Below, piece after piece: positions 33,496 through 45,269 of a stretch of DNA of 64,000 nt. This DNA comes from Acanthochromis polyacanthus (Eukaryota; Chordata; Actinopteri; Pomacentridae). Numbering within the stretch: position 1 is the first letter of the stretch; every line of letters starts with the position of its first letter. Where the stretch lies: NCBI RefSeq assembly GCF_021347895.1, contig NC_067113.1, forward strand, positions 5,066,251 to 5,130,250, given 5' to 3'. Made by a program: the position numbers and the translations under genes. The notes under the pieces were generated by a model. That model was given only the letters and a program-made list of their open reading frames with translations, was not told where the DNA came from and did no database searches.

Positions 33496-33527
33496 AAAGA
33501 AGTGAAATCTGCGTTATCGTTTATCAC

Positions 33528-33760
33528 TACGGTGGCCGACAGGGGCCAACGATCTGCAACTTTCCAAAACGCCTCAGTTCAGGAAAACAGCTTCAAGTAC
33601 AGAAACGATGCAAAATCACAAACTCAAACACAGGTCTAAACGAGGTACAAAAGAGGATCGTGGTGCAAATGAAATAACGCGCTGAAAAAAAACACGCTAC
33701 TGAAAGAGGAACGATGCAAAGGAGAAAGTTGCAGTTCATTGGCCCCTGTCGGCCACCGTG
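33528..33760. mobile_element. MITE with GGTGGCCGACAGGGGCC termini
   Basis: A 233-bp block with inverted ends TACGGTGGCCGACAGGGGCC and GGCCCCTGTCGGCCACCGTG, extending inward to TGCAACTTTC/GAAAGTTGCA. It is flanked by TATCAC on both sides (33,522-33,527 and 33,761-33,766). No coding capacity; superfamily not assigned. Confidence 0.8.
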
Positions 33761-33766
33761 TATCAC

Positions 33767-34488
33767 AGATGTATTTTTTTACTAACTGGAACTGTAGAGT
33801 ACTTTCAAGTAATAAATCAAAATTCACACATATTTACAATTAGAACACTCCACACACACAGAGAACACTTCATACACACACATAAAGTGTGTGTGTCTGG
33901 AGTGTTACATGTACTACATTTTGGTTCAGCTCATTTGCTCTGCCTGGCTACAAACTGGTGAAAGACGGTCAGTAAGCAGAGCAATAGAGTTCAGTCCTCA
34001 GTTGTGCCTCCCTCCCCCACACACTCTGGCCTCCAAACCCCCAGGAAACCCACTCCTCTCAGTCTCTCCTCCCCCCTCACTTCCCTGCATTCCACAGGTA
34101 ATGGCCACATTTACAAATGAAGAGATGCTAATTGTAGCCAACAGAGTAGCCAGCTAGCATCCTCTTGGCTAAAGGAGTTCAGAAATTCCTGGGCATTCTA
34201 GTGTGAAATGACCTCAAGTGATTTCTCATTGAATCCAAAAGAAATGAAAACAGTTCTGTTTATGTCAGTTTTAGTGGCCTCTCTTGGTTTGTTGTGGTTA
34301 TATTATCTGATTTGGGAATTTCCTGGCGTGAATTTGATTGTATATTTGTTTGTCTGCTGAGGTTGTCTATCTCCTTTTAAAGTGAAAGTTGTCTATCTCC
34401 TTTTATCTGTAAATTCTACAATTGGATTTGTAAAATTAAGTTATTTATTTTTCTGCCACTTCCACACCTGTTTTTCTCTGTGGGACGT
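33767..34488. other. No gene; one short tandem duplication
   Basis: Contains a 26-bp tandem duplication of GTTGTCTATCTCCTTTT at 34,362-34,403 and CA-rich words near 33,850. Nothing else recognised. Confidence 0.6.
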
Positions 34489-36640
34489 TTATGAGTCCTT
34501 ATGTTTAGTTCTGGTATATGATACGACTGTCTCTGCTGAATCCCATGCAGTCTTTATGAGGTTTGGTATGATTCTGATATATTCATTTGAAGTGGGCTGT
34601 TTTTGGTCTCCATCAATTTCATTTTGGTAGATTACGGGACAGGTTTTGTCCTTGATCACGTAGGGGTCAGACCAGTGAGGGAGGAGCCTTCGGTTGAGCT
34701 TCCCCCCATTGTTTAGTACTCTCAGTTGGTTGGGCAGAGAGGTAGGACCATGCTTTGTCCCCCACTTGGTGGTCATTGTGGGTGACTTTTTGGTCACTTA
34801 GGTCAGCCATGTAGTGGGAAGCCATAGAAGCTGTAGCAACACAGACTTCCTCTGGCTGGAAGAGCAGGTATAGTGGTAGAGTCTTTTGTCTACCTGTCAT
34901 TATTTCAAAAGGTGGAACTCTGGTTGCTTCATGTGGAGTTCCTGTGATGGTCATCAGAAGTAAGGGTAGTCTGACCTTCACATTTTTCTGGCTGGATGTT
35001 ACATAATTTTTCAGGGTTTCAACTACTGCTCGGTTGGCTTTTTCTACCTGACCTGAAGTCTGGTGAATGGTGTGCAGGCTGGATTTTGCACATGGTGATT
35101 CATGGCCGTGTGTCAATGTCACCCCCCTGTGGTTTTGGGTCGCCAAGAATGAAGGTGAAGTGAGGGGGCCAAAAGCATGAAAAAGGAGGTCTAAAACTAC
35201 CAGGAAAGAGGCAAGAACAGAGTAGAGGAGCCCTGAGTGAAGAGCAGAGGACGGGTTCAAAGGGCGTAGAGTGCAGTTTGTAGCACTCACAAGAGTCAGG
35301 ACCAGGCTCTGAATGTCAGGGTCAAGTGATGGCCGTGTCACAAGATCAGAGTCAGCAGTCGCCAGGGAGACCAACACAGGAGAGTGATCGGTCTGTGGGG
35401 CAGCAAAATGAGGGTGAGTGAGCATACAAGTCTTCAGGGTGGGTGGGTGGGAGGGCACAAAATGTGAGGCTGGGATGAAATGTCGAGTCACATGTCCAAA
35501 AAGTGTCCACAGGAATGTTTTGGCTTGTGAACGGAGGACCAGGCTCTGTTGGAAGCTGGAGGTCATGCAGCACTTCACTGCTGGTGCACATTGTACCTCC
35601 AGTATTGCTGTCCTGTTTAGAATGTGGCCAGTGTTTGACTGCAGGAGTGGAAGCATCCACTGTGCAAAGGAAAATGTCATATGGACTCTGTGGAGCCAGT
35701 TGGGTGTCTCCTTCTGTGCCTTTGAGTCCTTGGGTGGAACTCTGTTCCCAGGAGCTCCGATGGGCAGTGTGACTCAGAGGCTGGCGGACCTGTGTCCAGA
35801 TCAAAGAGCGTTTGAAGTCGATTATGGGCTCAAAGCGGTTGAGGAGGTCCTTTCCAATAATGAGATGTGTTGTCAAGAGATGACACATACACCGGATGGA
35901 CAAAGGTCATCAGTCCTATGGTGAGTTTCAGTTCCGACACCGTCGTCAAGGTGATAGGTGTCTGTGTATATGGCCGAAGGTATACTTCACAGAACTGATA
36001 ACTCCAGTACTTACCTGCTCGGCGCATTCTGCGCTGCAGTTTGTGGAAAGGCTTCCTGTTTTAGGACACCTCCAATGGTTATAGGCAAGTGGAACTTCCA
36101 GCCTCTTCCTCCTGTTTGAATGAGGTGGCCAAGGATTTGTGGATAAGGGAGTCTGACTGGAACGGTGACTGCACCGTTCTAAAAGTCCAACCACACCCCG
36201 ATGATGAACTCATTGAGGAGTGCACTGAGGGGTTTCCTGTCGTCACCCCCTGTTGCGGATCTCCCAGCGCGTCATCTTCAGAGTCCGAGTTATATTCGGT
36301 TCCATCAGCTTCCCAGTCTGACACGTTTTCAGGGTCATTTGGTTGGCTGGAAGGGCTGTCAGTGGAGTCTAGGTGCACCACCAAGACTGCACTAGAGGTT
36401 GTTCCATCGTCATATTCACGGTTAGAGTGTACAGCCGTGTATTTCTGCATGCCTGAGCTCACCGTAGTTTCATGGGGTCCCCAGTATAATTCTTTTCCAG
36501 CCGTGGTTGAGTGACCGCAGGAATTATCTGGAGAACCTGAGGTGGGAGCCATAGACGTTACCGAGGCAAGCTCTGCCTTCTTCCATCTTTCTGTCCACAG
36601 TTCCCGGAGGAGCTGTGCAATCACCTCTAAGGTTTGTCTG
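34489..36640 (-). mobile_element. Second, internally deleted copy of the Gypsy-like family
   Basis: Minus-strand pieces parallel the 17.9-26.6 kb element: gag/protease linker (ELWTERWKKAELASVTSMAP, about 36,560; VVHLDSTDSP, about 36,370), protease end (IIGKDLLNRFEPIIDF, about 35,840), integrase linker (GVTLTHGHESPC, about 35,100) and integrase C-terminal half (SGQVEKANRAVVETLKNYV, MTGRQ, about 34,890-35,060). RT, RNase H and the integrase zinc/core are deleted and no env follows. One frame stays open for 337 codons (34,667-35,680) across the deletion joint. Confidence 0.75.
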
Positions 36641-37046
36641 GGAATGGAAGACTTCTTGGAACCACCTGTGTCACGGTCGTAGTGCCGCTGAGGTCTGCTT
36701 TCCTGACTTCCCCGTGGATTGTGGTAACGGGAATCAGGCTGGCTCCCCTTTTTGTCTACACTGTTTGACCCTACACCCCCATGTGACTCTGGGTATCCCT
36801 GGGCCTGTCTGAGTCCTCGAGCAGATGACCCACATGGTATGGTCAGTGGCGCATGAGTGTTTGGACCACGGGACTTGCCGACTGGGGCTTCCTCAAGCTC
36901 CAGCAGCAGAGGTTTGGTGTCAAGGCTGAAGGTTTTGTGTAGTTTTGTTAGCTTTGGAAGGTTTTGTCAGACACAAACAAAGGCAGGCCAGGTTAAGTCC
37001 CGAAGTTGTCAGCTGGTCAAGGTGCGGGGGCATCCCTGTCAACACA
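36641..37046. other. Gag-like remnant sequence, no open gene
   Basis: Probably continues the copy 2 gag region (Pro/Ser-rich minus frames, many stops). No feature beyond that. Confidence 0.35.
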
Positions 37047-37262
37047 CCCATATGGGGCCCATGTGGGCTGCCCAACTGGGGCCCGGTTAATTTTGGCCGG
37101 GAGCTCCGCGGTGGCCCCATGTGGGCAAGCCCAGATGGGCTCAAGGTGGGCTTTAGATGGGCCCTAGCTAAAACCCACATGGGCAAACCCAGGTTTCTCC
37201 CACATAAGGAGGGCCCCATGTGGGCTGATTATGGGCACCTGATGGGACCCATGAGTGGCCCT
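37047..37262. repeat. CCCATGTGGG-rich irregular array
   Basis: The palindromic words CCCATGTGGG/CCCACATGGG, with GGGC/GCCC flanks, recur at least six times in about 215 bp (for example near 37,056, 37,115, 37,171, 37,213), at uneven spacing and with variants such as CCAGATGGGC. It makes both strands look open. Confidence 0.7.
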
Positions 37263-38058
37263 TAAGGGCAAACAAATTTGATTTTGTGGCCCCTCTTACA
37301 CTCTTATAGTTTATGTAAAGGCTACAATCACAAAGCAGAGAACAGCAATACAACTACGAGTTTTCCCCGACGAGGGGCTGATTATTGGGCTTTGATGGTA
37401 CTCTAAAGATTTTAAAATAAGCATCAAGAATGTATTTGTTGGCCCATAATATTTATATTTACCGTCATTTCATGCAGTTCTTGTGTGAAATACCATAACA
37501 AAGAATAATACAATTAGCTTTATTTTAAAATATTGAACAATGAAAAGAAATTGCAGATGAACACTCAGTTGTTTTACATGTTAACACGTTTTAATAACTA
37601 ATACATTTAAACACATAAGCATATTCAAATTACACTTCCCATTACACATGTACATTTTACATTACCCAGATTCACATTACCCAGATTGAATTAACCTTTA
37701 GAACAGGCCAAAAAAAAAAAGACAACAATAAAAACCACTTAAAGTATACATAAATAAAAATATTTTGTCAAACTCTTTAACAAAGGTCACCAAATAGGAC
37801 CCTATTCATCCTTTTCTTAATACAGAATACAGATCGTGTCCTGTCCCCTCTCCTATGAAGCAGCCTCAAACCATGTTTGTTACTTTTGGTTTTCCATGCA
37901 TAGAAGACATAAGACAGGTCCATTCTAAAGAAAGACAAATGCTCTCTTGTTGGTCTACAGCAGTTTTTGGGGGGTTGTTTTCAGTCTTTTGTTTGCCATT
38001 TTTTTTCAAATACTGAGGTCCCAATTTTGCCAGGTGAGCGTAGATGGGCCTTATCCAG
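37263..38058. other. AT-rich intergenic/3' flank
   Basis: No gene, repeat pair or RNA recognised between the array and the last exon of the DUF4806-type gene. Confidence 0.6.
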
Positions 38059-38687
38059 TTAATTGTCCTCGTTTTCAGGTTCGTGTTCCGGTGTTGCATT
38101 TTTGGTTGCCCGGGCCAGTCTATTTCCTCCACGGTCCCGAGCACCAATGAGCCACTTCCCAACCGCCTTTCCCGCATCCTTACAAGTGACTGTAGAGGTC
38201 ATAGCATTCTTCTTTAAACCTCCTGCAAGGAACAAATTATAACAGCCACTTACTTCATGTGATAACAGATATCTCAGCCAAGGCTGAAAAAGCAAGAGGC
38301 AAGTCTCAAAAAATTGTGTTCAATTGGCATATTTGACAAAATCTAAACTGTACGAGAAGATAAAAGCGATTTGGGGACCAACAAAATAAGTATATTCAGA
38401 AAATAAATGAAATAATACATTTTGGAAGAGATCTTTATTTTCAAATTATATTCTTGTAATGTTTATTTGGTTCCCAGTCTGATAAACCCCTTTCTTAACA
38501 ATAGGCTTGTTTTAGAATTAGTTATTTCTCCACAAATTAATTACTCTGGCTTAAACAATTAATCTGATTGTGATGAATCAAAGTTAGAACATGAAAAATG
38601 AATCCAGATACAACTTGGGTTCCATTTTTGAGGTCCCTCAGCAGCGTGGCCATTGAAAAAAGAAAAATCACCAAAAGTTTCAAACAC

Positions 38688-38722
38688 CTCCCCCCCCCCC
38701 CCCCCCCCAAAAAAAAAAAAAT
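38688..38722. repeat. poly-C/poly-A tract
   Basis: About 18 C followed by about 12 A, in the last intron of the DUF4806-type gene. Confidence 0.9.
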
Positions 38723-39034
38723 AAACAGACAAAACAATCTCAAAAATGCAAAAAAGGCCACAAAAAGTTTATATAAACAAAAAGAAACCACCAAAAAAAA
38801 TCTAAAATGTGACCCCAAAAAAAGTGTCAAATATTAAGAAAAACAACAAAATCACAACAAAACAGTGAATAAATCAACGAAAAACTAACAGATTAGAAAC
38901 CCCTCAAAAAATTGAGAACAGGGAAACAACGCGAGGTCTACTTGGCAGCAGGGTTATCATTTGTTGAACTGATAGAATTTTGGGTCTGAACTTTTTTAAT
39001 GACAAAATTCAGGGAATCCGAAAATCTTTCAGTC

Positions 39035-39400
39035 GAAATACAAGTAACCCCCCCCAAAAAAAAAAAAGAATATTGTGAAAAGATTGGAAATCATTGGTCA
39101 AACAATGAAGGAAAAAACCCTGATTTAATGTACTCTCATGCCACAAAAAGTTAATTCAAGCCGTGATTATTAAAAAATGCCTTTATTTTGGCTTACAAGA
39201 AGTTAAGTCAATTTTACCTGTTTCAAAGTTTTTTGAAACCAGTAAAATTGATTTTTCATTTCTTATAAGCCAAAATATAGAGGTTTTACAAAAACAATAG
39301 CTTTAATTATTCCCTCTGTGTCATGAGTTCTGTTTTATTATTTGACCAATATTTTCAAACTTTTTCATATTCCAATTTTTCGGATATTACTTGTAGCATG
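39035..39400. mobile_element. Fold-back MITE in an intron
   Basis: A long imperfect palindrome centred at about 39,229 (GTTTCAAA.GTTT.TTTGAAAC). Arms match for about 180 bp: TTTGGCTTACAAGAAGT against CATTTCTTATAAGCCAAA, TTGGTCAAACAAT against ATTATTTGACCAA, and TACAAGTAA against TTACTTGTA at the outer ends (39,039 and 39,395). It could fold into one extended hairpin. No coding. Confidence 0.7.
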
Positions 39401-40797
39401 TCCCCCCTCATTTTGTAAAACACAGTTGAGTGTCTGATTCAAACTGAGCATGTTCGGATGTTTCTGCAGGATAAAAACAAAACCTTTGAAAGAACAAATG
39501 TCCACATGAACACCTACCATATATTACTTCAAACAACCTCAGAGCCTTGAACTCCCATTTTCCATTGCGGCCCAACAGGTTGTACTGTCGCGACAAATCG
39601 TTGTCCAAGAGGAAAGTCATAATTCTTCTTGTGGCCTCGTCCACGATCGACCCACCAATATTTGCCACAGCTGCAACCTGAGGGGACACCAAAGATAAAG
39701 AAAGTCTTGTTGTGAGTTTGTCTGTGTGTCTATAAGGCTGTATGCAAGCTAGCAGGTCTATGAGGCTGTTTGAGAGTCTGTATGTGAGATATAGCATACA
39801 TACCAAGTCGGACATGAAGGTCTGATCAGCCAATTTTTGTTCAATGGATTGCAGATCACCCACGGTTTTAAGCGGGAAACCCTCTGGGGTGGATGGGAAG
39901 ATTGATGAACCAACAATGCCACGTTGCTGAAGAATTGTTTGTAGAATTTATTTTCCATGGACTTTTTGAGTCTCTTTAATTTGTTCAAGCAGTGAAAGAA
40001 CGCGGATGAACATGTCTCGAATAGAACCAAGGGTAGTTGGAGGCAGTGTAGGCAATGAGCAACGAGTTACAGGTGGTGGTGTCTGGTTCTCAGGGTGGGT
40101 GGAGGCTGTGGAGGAGATGCTCGGGCTCTGGATAATGGAGACCTGATGTGGATGTCAAACTCATCATCATCATCATCCTCACTGGACCTAATTACTTGCC
40201 TTAAAATGTATATAAACCAAAATTAGTGAATATTTTAAAACAGCTGGTAAAAACATTTTTTATACATGTATACAAAGTAAAGTGAACTGTAAAAGGCTCA
40301 CACTCAAAGTCAATAAGTATTAAAATTCTATGATTACTTAAGTAAATTTGTTGCTTTTGCATCAGACTTGGTATCTATTCAACCATTTCATATTTCAAAT
40401 AGGTTTGGAAGAGGAAAGCACAAGAAAATGTGAGCCTGTCACTTGACTCTGAATCCGTTTGCACATCGCTTTTTTCCTCATACGCCAACATTTTTGAATG
40501 GGCAATTTCATAAGTTCCTGAGGACACAGACAAATAAATAGCAATTCAGAACATCTTAAAACTGAATAAATTAACCAAGTCAGATTGTATTGTAATCTTA
40601 CCAGCTTTTCTCCTCACACTGAGTTTAAAAATTTTTAAGTCACTTTGAGGATCTTTTTGGTCAATCGCTGCCTTTGTCACATTAGCTTTCCCTGGTGGCC
40701 AGTAGCACTCATCTTCCGCTGGCGAGGTAAACCATTTGGTGGGAATCACTGCCACACTATTATTGGGAAACTCGACTACTGCAAATGGTAACATGCT

Positions 40798-41728
40798 GAA
40801 AAAAAAGCAAACATTAAAAAATGTGTTAATGATAAAAAACAATGTAAAACAAAAACAGCCCCCCCACCCCCACCCCCCACTATGCTAGCGTAGGAGTGGC
40901 AAAGCCACGTATCCAGTCTTGAATGGCAACAAAACCACTTTTGTCTTCAACTCATCCACAGGTGCAAAAATAAGCAGCATGGTGGCAGATAATCATTTAT
41001 CAATAGTTTAATCTATGCATGTTTAACTGCCACGCTGAGCATAACCAAATACACATGTAGGTCAACCACTCAAGATAAAATGTTAACAAGTTATATATTG
41101 AAAGAAAGAGAATATTGTATTTTCACCTGAAGTGACTGACACCATTCACATACCTTTTAATGTAATCACGACAAAGAAGCCACAGCGGGAACACCAGGTG
41201 AAGGCAACTAAAACACAGAAACAAGACATCAAGGGGCAGAATGATGTGAATTTATGCAGGTACTACTCACATTATATGCTTTCCACTTGTCTTCAGAACT
41301 AAAAAGTGGCAAATACGTTTATTCGTTTTTATTTGAATCTGTTCTATTTGTCAAGGGGAAAGATCTGATGAGTGACTCAAATATAAAATATTACAAATGT
41401 GGCTTATACCCAAAGGCATGTCTGTCTGGGTTAGCAAAATAACTTGGAGAGTCTGGTTATGTTCAGAATTTAGTAATTATTGTTACAAATAAATAATAGT
41501 CAAACTTGATATTTGTTAGACACTGCATTCCATGTCAAAAAAATGCTATTTCTAGATAATACACTTTTCAGTTTTTTGTTATGTAAGTGTAAATGTTTAT
41601 TGTATGCATGTTAGAATAATTCAGCTCCAAGCAAAACTGAATGTATAACCTTTTTATTTTACAATCTGAACAATAAAACAAATATTTTACAACTATTTAC
41701 ATCCTAAGCTGATGGTTCTATCATCTCG
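40798..41728. other. No gene recognised
   Basis: A C-rich run at 40,859-40,880 and AT-rich sequence. May contain the 5' UTR exon of the DUF4806-type gene, since exon 1 begins at a splice acceptor, but none could be fixed. Confidence 0.5.
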
Positions 41729-42885
41729 TCATGGGCCTTGGTCAGGTTCACTCTCTGTTTGGACAAAAGACAGTTATTAGCAAATGTTTAGTGCATTTGT
41801 GTCATAAAAAAAGATTTAAAAGAATATATAGTTATTTAATCAGAAGCAGCTGAGAACAGGTACGTCTTCAGAATGGATATACACATACATATATACATCA
41901 AATACATACATTGATAGATATTACTGACCTTTGTTCCAGCAATGCTCCTCCTTCATCCCTTTTCTCTTATTTTTTTGTTCAGTTTCTTCAATTTTGAGTT
42001 TTATTTCTTCAATTTCCTTCTTTAGTTGCTGTTGTGTTTTCATTGCAGTTAGTTTGCCTTCTTCGTTTACGCAATTTATTATTTCATTGCCTACAGCCAT
42101 TGTTTGTGTTTCCAGGTTGGTTCAGCTTACGTTTTCATTTCTGCAAGCATACCATGAAAGCAAAGTTTAGGAATACATATTGTTAGTATTTACATAGGTG
42201 AATACATGTAATTACAGGTAATATGTCACTTGAAAGGCTGTTTGTAAATGTTACAGTTGACATGTGTATATATAACGTGTTAGTTCTGTATATTTTTATG
42301 TTGTAATTGAAACTAACATTTTAAATGCATCCCAAAAAATTGAATAATTTAACAGTATAGTTGTGGGGAAACAAATATTATGATGAAATATTTGGGGATA
42401 TTTTTGTCTGTTTCAAAAGGTGTGGCTGTATTAGACACAGGCAAATACAAATATTTTTTTGGTTAACTTTTTACACAAAAAATAAAACAATTCCATAAAA
42501 TGATCCAATATTCTAAATTTGTAATTTTAAGGAGTGAATCAATTTTACGTTTTTACAGCTTTTTTATGAACTTGTTTTACATTATGGTGTAATATTTTTC
42601 GGTACAATGAAATATTAAATATGATTGTACTCAGAAACTATACTTGAATATTTAACAGTAACTTTTAATGCAATATTTTACATATGTATGGGTTGTATGA
42701 AAACGTTTTTCTACCATTGTAGAAGTCAATGTGAGTCAGAAAAAACAATTATATAGTTTTATAAAGTATCTTAAAACTTACTGCCAGCAGCATGATGTTC
42801 TCCCACAATGCACGGTTTTCTTCATGTTCAGTTTTTTTGGAATTTTGGACGGAGAATTGTACTGGTCTGCACCTCTCTTCACCAT
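41729..42885 (-). pseudogene. Small three-exon gene of an unrecognised family, decayed copy
   Basis: Exon A (42,885-42,782) starts ATG (MVKRGADQYNSPSK) and, after a one-base shift in an A-run, ends WENIMLLA at donor GTAAGT. Exon B (42,151-41,929, 223 nt, phase 0 in and 1 out) reads YACRNENVS, then TGA, then TNLETQTMAVGNEIINCVNE and a Lys/Glu-rich helix (LKKEIEEIKLKIEETEQ), ending at donor GTCAGT. Exon C (41,754-41,729) reads ESEPDQGP and stops. The layout is the same as the plus-strand genes at 47,438 and 49,505, which share the IMLLA/YA junction. A shorter product could still start at MAVGNE (42,100; 65 codons). Lesions: the frameshift, the TGA, and a lost AG before exon B. Function unknown. 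Confidence 0.6.
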
Positions 42886-44631
42886 GTTTGAAGTTAATGA
42901 AACATCACAGCATCGTTGTTTCTATGTACTTGCACGCTATTGGATGAAATGAGAGAGCGCAGCGTGTCTTATGCTGCAGGTCTCTGTCTGTGTGTGTGTG
43001 TGTGTGTGTGTATCGCTGCGTATCGGTATGTGAAAGACAGAAGTTATGAGGTAAAACTCGTGTTTTTTTATGTTATTTTGATGTTAGCTACGGCCCACCC
43101 CTTCTCGTTGGCTGCACACTATCACCCGTTTTGCCATGAAAATCACGAACAAAATCCGGTTGGGAAAAGAATGCTCAAAATTAGTACATTTATAATTTAT
43201 TATAACTATGGATTTAGTTGACTGATAAACAAAATTCAAAAACTGGTACAAAGTTCTAAATCCACATTTTCAAGCCAAGTTCAAGGGCAGACGTGTTGAC
43301 CTGTGGTTTTCCTGCTATTTGTGCTTACGTGTGAATATGCAAATTTCGTGCCAGTATGCAAAGTTTCGTGAGCCAACTGAACCACAGCTTCTGTTAAGGA
43401 ATGTGAAGGCACTGATTTTGATTGGATGTTTGAATCATGTGATTTGTGATTTGCGCTTGCCATTGGTGGGTTTCGGAATTTGAAAATTCCTTTGTGGAAA
43501 CAGTTTAAATTCTGCAGTTACCTGTGAGTATTTGCCAGAAGGTGAATATTTTTCCCAAACGGCTCATACACAGATTGTTAGAAGCTAGAAATTAATTTAG
43601 TTTCCGGGTTCTGATAATTTGAGGGGGTTTTTTTTGTGTGTTGTTGATTTTTTTATTTTTTTTTGTTCCGGAATTTCATCTATAAATTGGACAGGTAAGA
43701 TTATTTGTTAGCGTTTGTTTAATTTTTGCTGCATCAGACTTGAATGCTTATTGTAATGTTCTGGTGAATAGTTTGTAGAAAGTAAAGCTTGCGTTTTTCT
43801 CTTTTGTGTGCTGGAGGTATTTTTCAGTTGGCTTTGTGTCTATTTTGAGTGTGCAAGTAGAAGTATTAGGATGGTTTTTACAATGAGGAGCTGTTACAGA
43901 GTGCATGTACAGCTCAACGTTCTGTTACCGACCCGTTTTCTGTCAGCCACCGAACCGTAGTTGGGATGCCTCGGCTTGTGCTAGCCGCCTAGCTTAACAC
44001 GGCTCGTTGATGGTAACAGCCAATCTATAGTGCAACTAAACTTTGCAGTTGGGAAGAACAGAAGACTTTATTTAACAGCAGCGACTGTGCACACTTAGTA
44101 CTTGGACCATACATCGATCTCACACACTTCTTTTCAATAACTTCTGACTCATGTGCAGATTGACATATTTCCGTATCTGTTAACGAAACACATATACCCC
44201 GGGCCCAATTGGGCCTCTTCACTCGCACATACACACACAGTGTCACACACACATACGGTTGCCGCTACGTTCCTAGGTTAAAGGGGCAGGCTTGGCCTGC
44301 AACAGTTCTGGGAGGCTGGTCTTTGGTGCAGCTGTTTGGGTTATATTTTCGCTCGTGTCGCTTTGGCCTACATTTTTGTCCAGCTGTTTTTTGTTTGTCT
44401 GTTTCACCCATTTGCGCTCACAATATGAAGAATCAGTACTTCCGACACAGATTTATAACACAGTTTGGTGTAAAATTCGCCCGAAAACAGCATTAATTCA
44501 GGACACCGATTTAATTAACAATGAACGTAGTGATTTTTTTCTATTAATTGGCGTATCATTGGTCTATCTAAATTAATATTACGGGATTAAACAGTGGAGT
44601 CTCGCTAGGATCACGCTAATGTTTGCTTAAC
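42886..44631. other. No gene; (GT)n microsatellite and head-to-head intergenic DNA
   Basis: A (GT)n run lies at 42,989-43,012, about 100 bp upstream of the minus-strand small gene. The rest, up to the SINE fragment, shows no exon I can support. A splice-donor-like AG/GTAAG follows a TATAAA-like word near 43,690, too weak to call. Confidence 0.55.
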
Positions 44632-44735
44632 AATAATAATAATCATGATAATAATGGATTAGATTTATATAGCGCTTTTTTGGCCACTCAAAGCGCTTCA
44701 CAATGGACCCATTCATTCACTTTGGTATGGTGTTT
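44632..44735 (-). repeat. Truncated SINE tail
   Basis: AATAATAATAATCATG..., GATTTATATAGCGCTTTT, CACTCAAAGCGCTTCACAAT match the tail of the SINE at 13,941-14,267. The tRNA-derived head is missing. Confidence 0.75.
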
Positions 44736-45269
44736 TCATTGGGTAACACGAATCCTCGCTTTGAGAAGCAGCCATTTTGAAAAGATCTTTCGCTCAAAGT
44801 AAAAAATAACGGTTGAAACACCTAGTTTCCACAATTGTCTAAGTTATACATTGTCTTTCATTCGGCATACATTAAAACTATCAAATTTGAGTAAGACTTT
44901 TGGCTGTTTGCCAGATTTCAATAGTGTTTTCAAAGCAATTCATGCATTAAAAGTTTATTTTACCACAACAAAGTGTATGTATGGGAGACGAATTGAACGA
45001 TAGAATACAAACAGTGAAAAAGACAATTTCTTAAAAATACGGGTTAAAAAGATACTAATTTCCAAGTGTGGTGCTTCATCCGGATGAGTTTCATTGTCTG
45101 GTTATTGTGGGAATTCTAAAGAAGCTCCGTTTAACTGGGCCTTCTGCCCTGTTGTGGCAGTCGTGGACACAACAGGGTTTGACAATTCTTGTCCCCAGTC
45201 ACATTGCAAAGTATATTTATCATGCCACTTTAAACTATTTTTCTTGCTTGCTGACCGCTGACCACAACA
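44736..45269. other. No gene recognised
   Basis: Ordinary non-coding sequence left of the Tc1 element; no repeat pair found. Confidence 0.5.

Larger units (their letters stand above)
31835..33510 (-). mobile_element. Second piggyBac transposon (piggyBac-2), 3' end present
   Basis: TTAA at 31,835-31,838 followed by CCTGTTAGTCCC marks the 3' end, and a transposase on the minus strand ends about 350 bp before it. The 5' terminus was not found; a MITE lies just upstream (33,528). A transposon-end-like repeat (31,904-31,951) and a short (AT)n run lie in the 3' UTR. Confidence 0.75.
38059..40797 (-). pseudogene. DUF4806-domain gene, five exons, frame-broken
   Basis: Exon 1 (40,797-40,602; acceptor TTTTCAG upstream, ATG at 40,794) encodes MLPFAVVEFPNNSVAVIP and CYWPPGK. 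Exon 2 (40,517 to about 40,443) encodes GTYEIAHSKMLAYEEKSDVQ. Exon 3 (about 40,193-39,804) runs from an acidic stretch (SSEDDDDDEFDIH) to a helix (FIRVLSLLEQIKETQKVHGK) and EGFPLKTVGDLQSIEQKL. Exon 4 (39,677-39,518) holds the core VANIGGSIVDEATRRIMTFL and GKWEFKALRLFEVIY. Exon 5 (38,222-38,059) encodes KDAGKAVGKWLIGARDRGGN and the stop. Junction phases agree at the exon 3/4 and 4/5 joints. Exon 3 has a frame change near 40,070-40,090 and an in-frame TAA right after VHGK. The layout matches a widespread but functionally unknown fish/invertebrate family. It is either a recent pseudogene or needs sequence checking. I do not know its role. Confidence 0.7.

Noticed and set aside
35352..35903. 183-codon minus-strand frame as a separate gene
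   Set aside because: It holds the protease C-terminal block of Gypsy copy 2 and overlaps the 337-codon frame; part of the same retroelement.
43892..44304. Possible solo LTR (TGTTACAG...GCAACA, AATAAA on minus)
   Set aside because: No target-site duplication (flanks GGAGC and GTTCT) and no related copy in the window.
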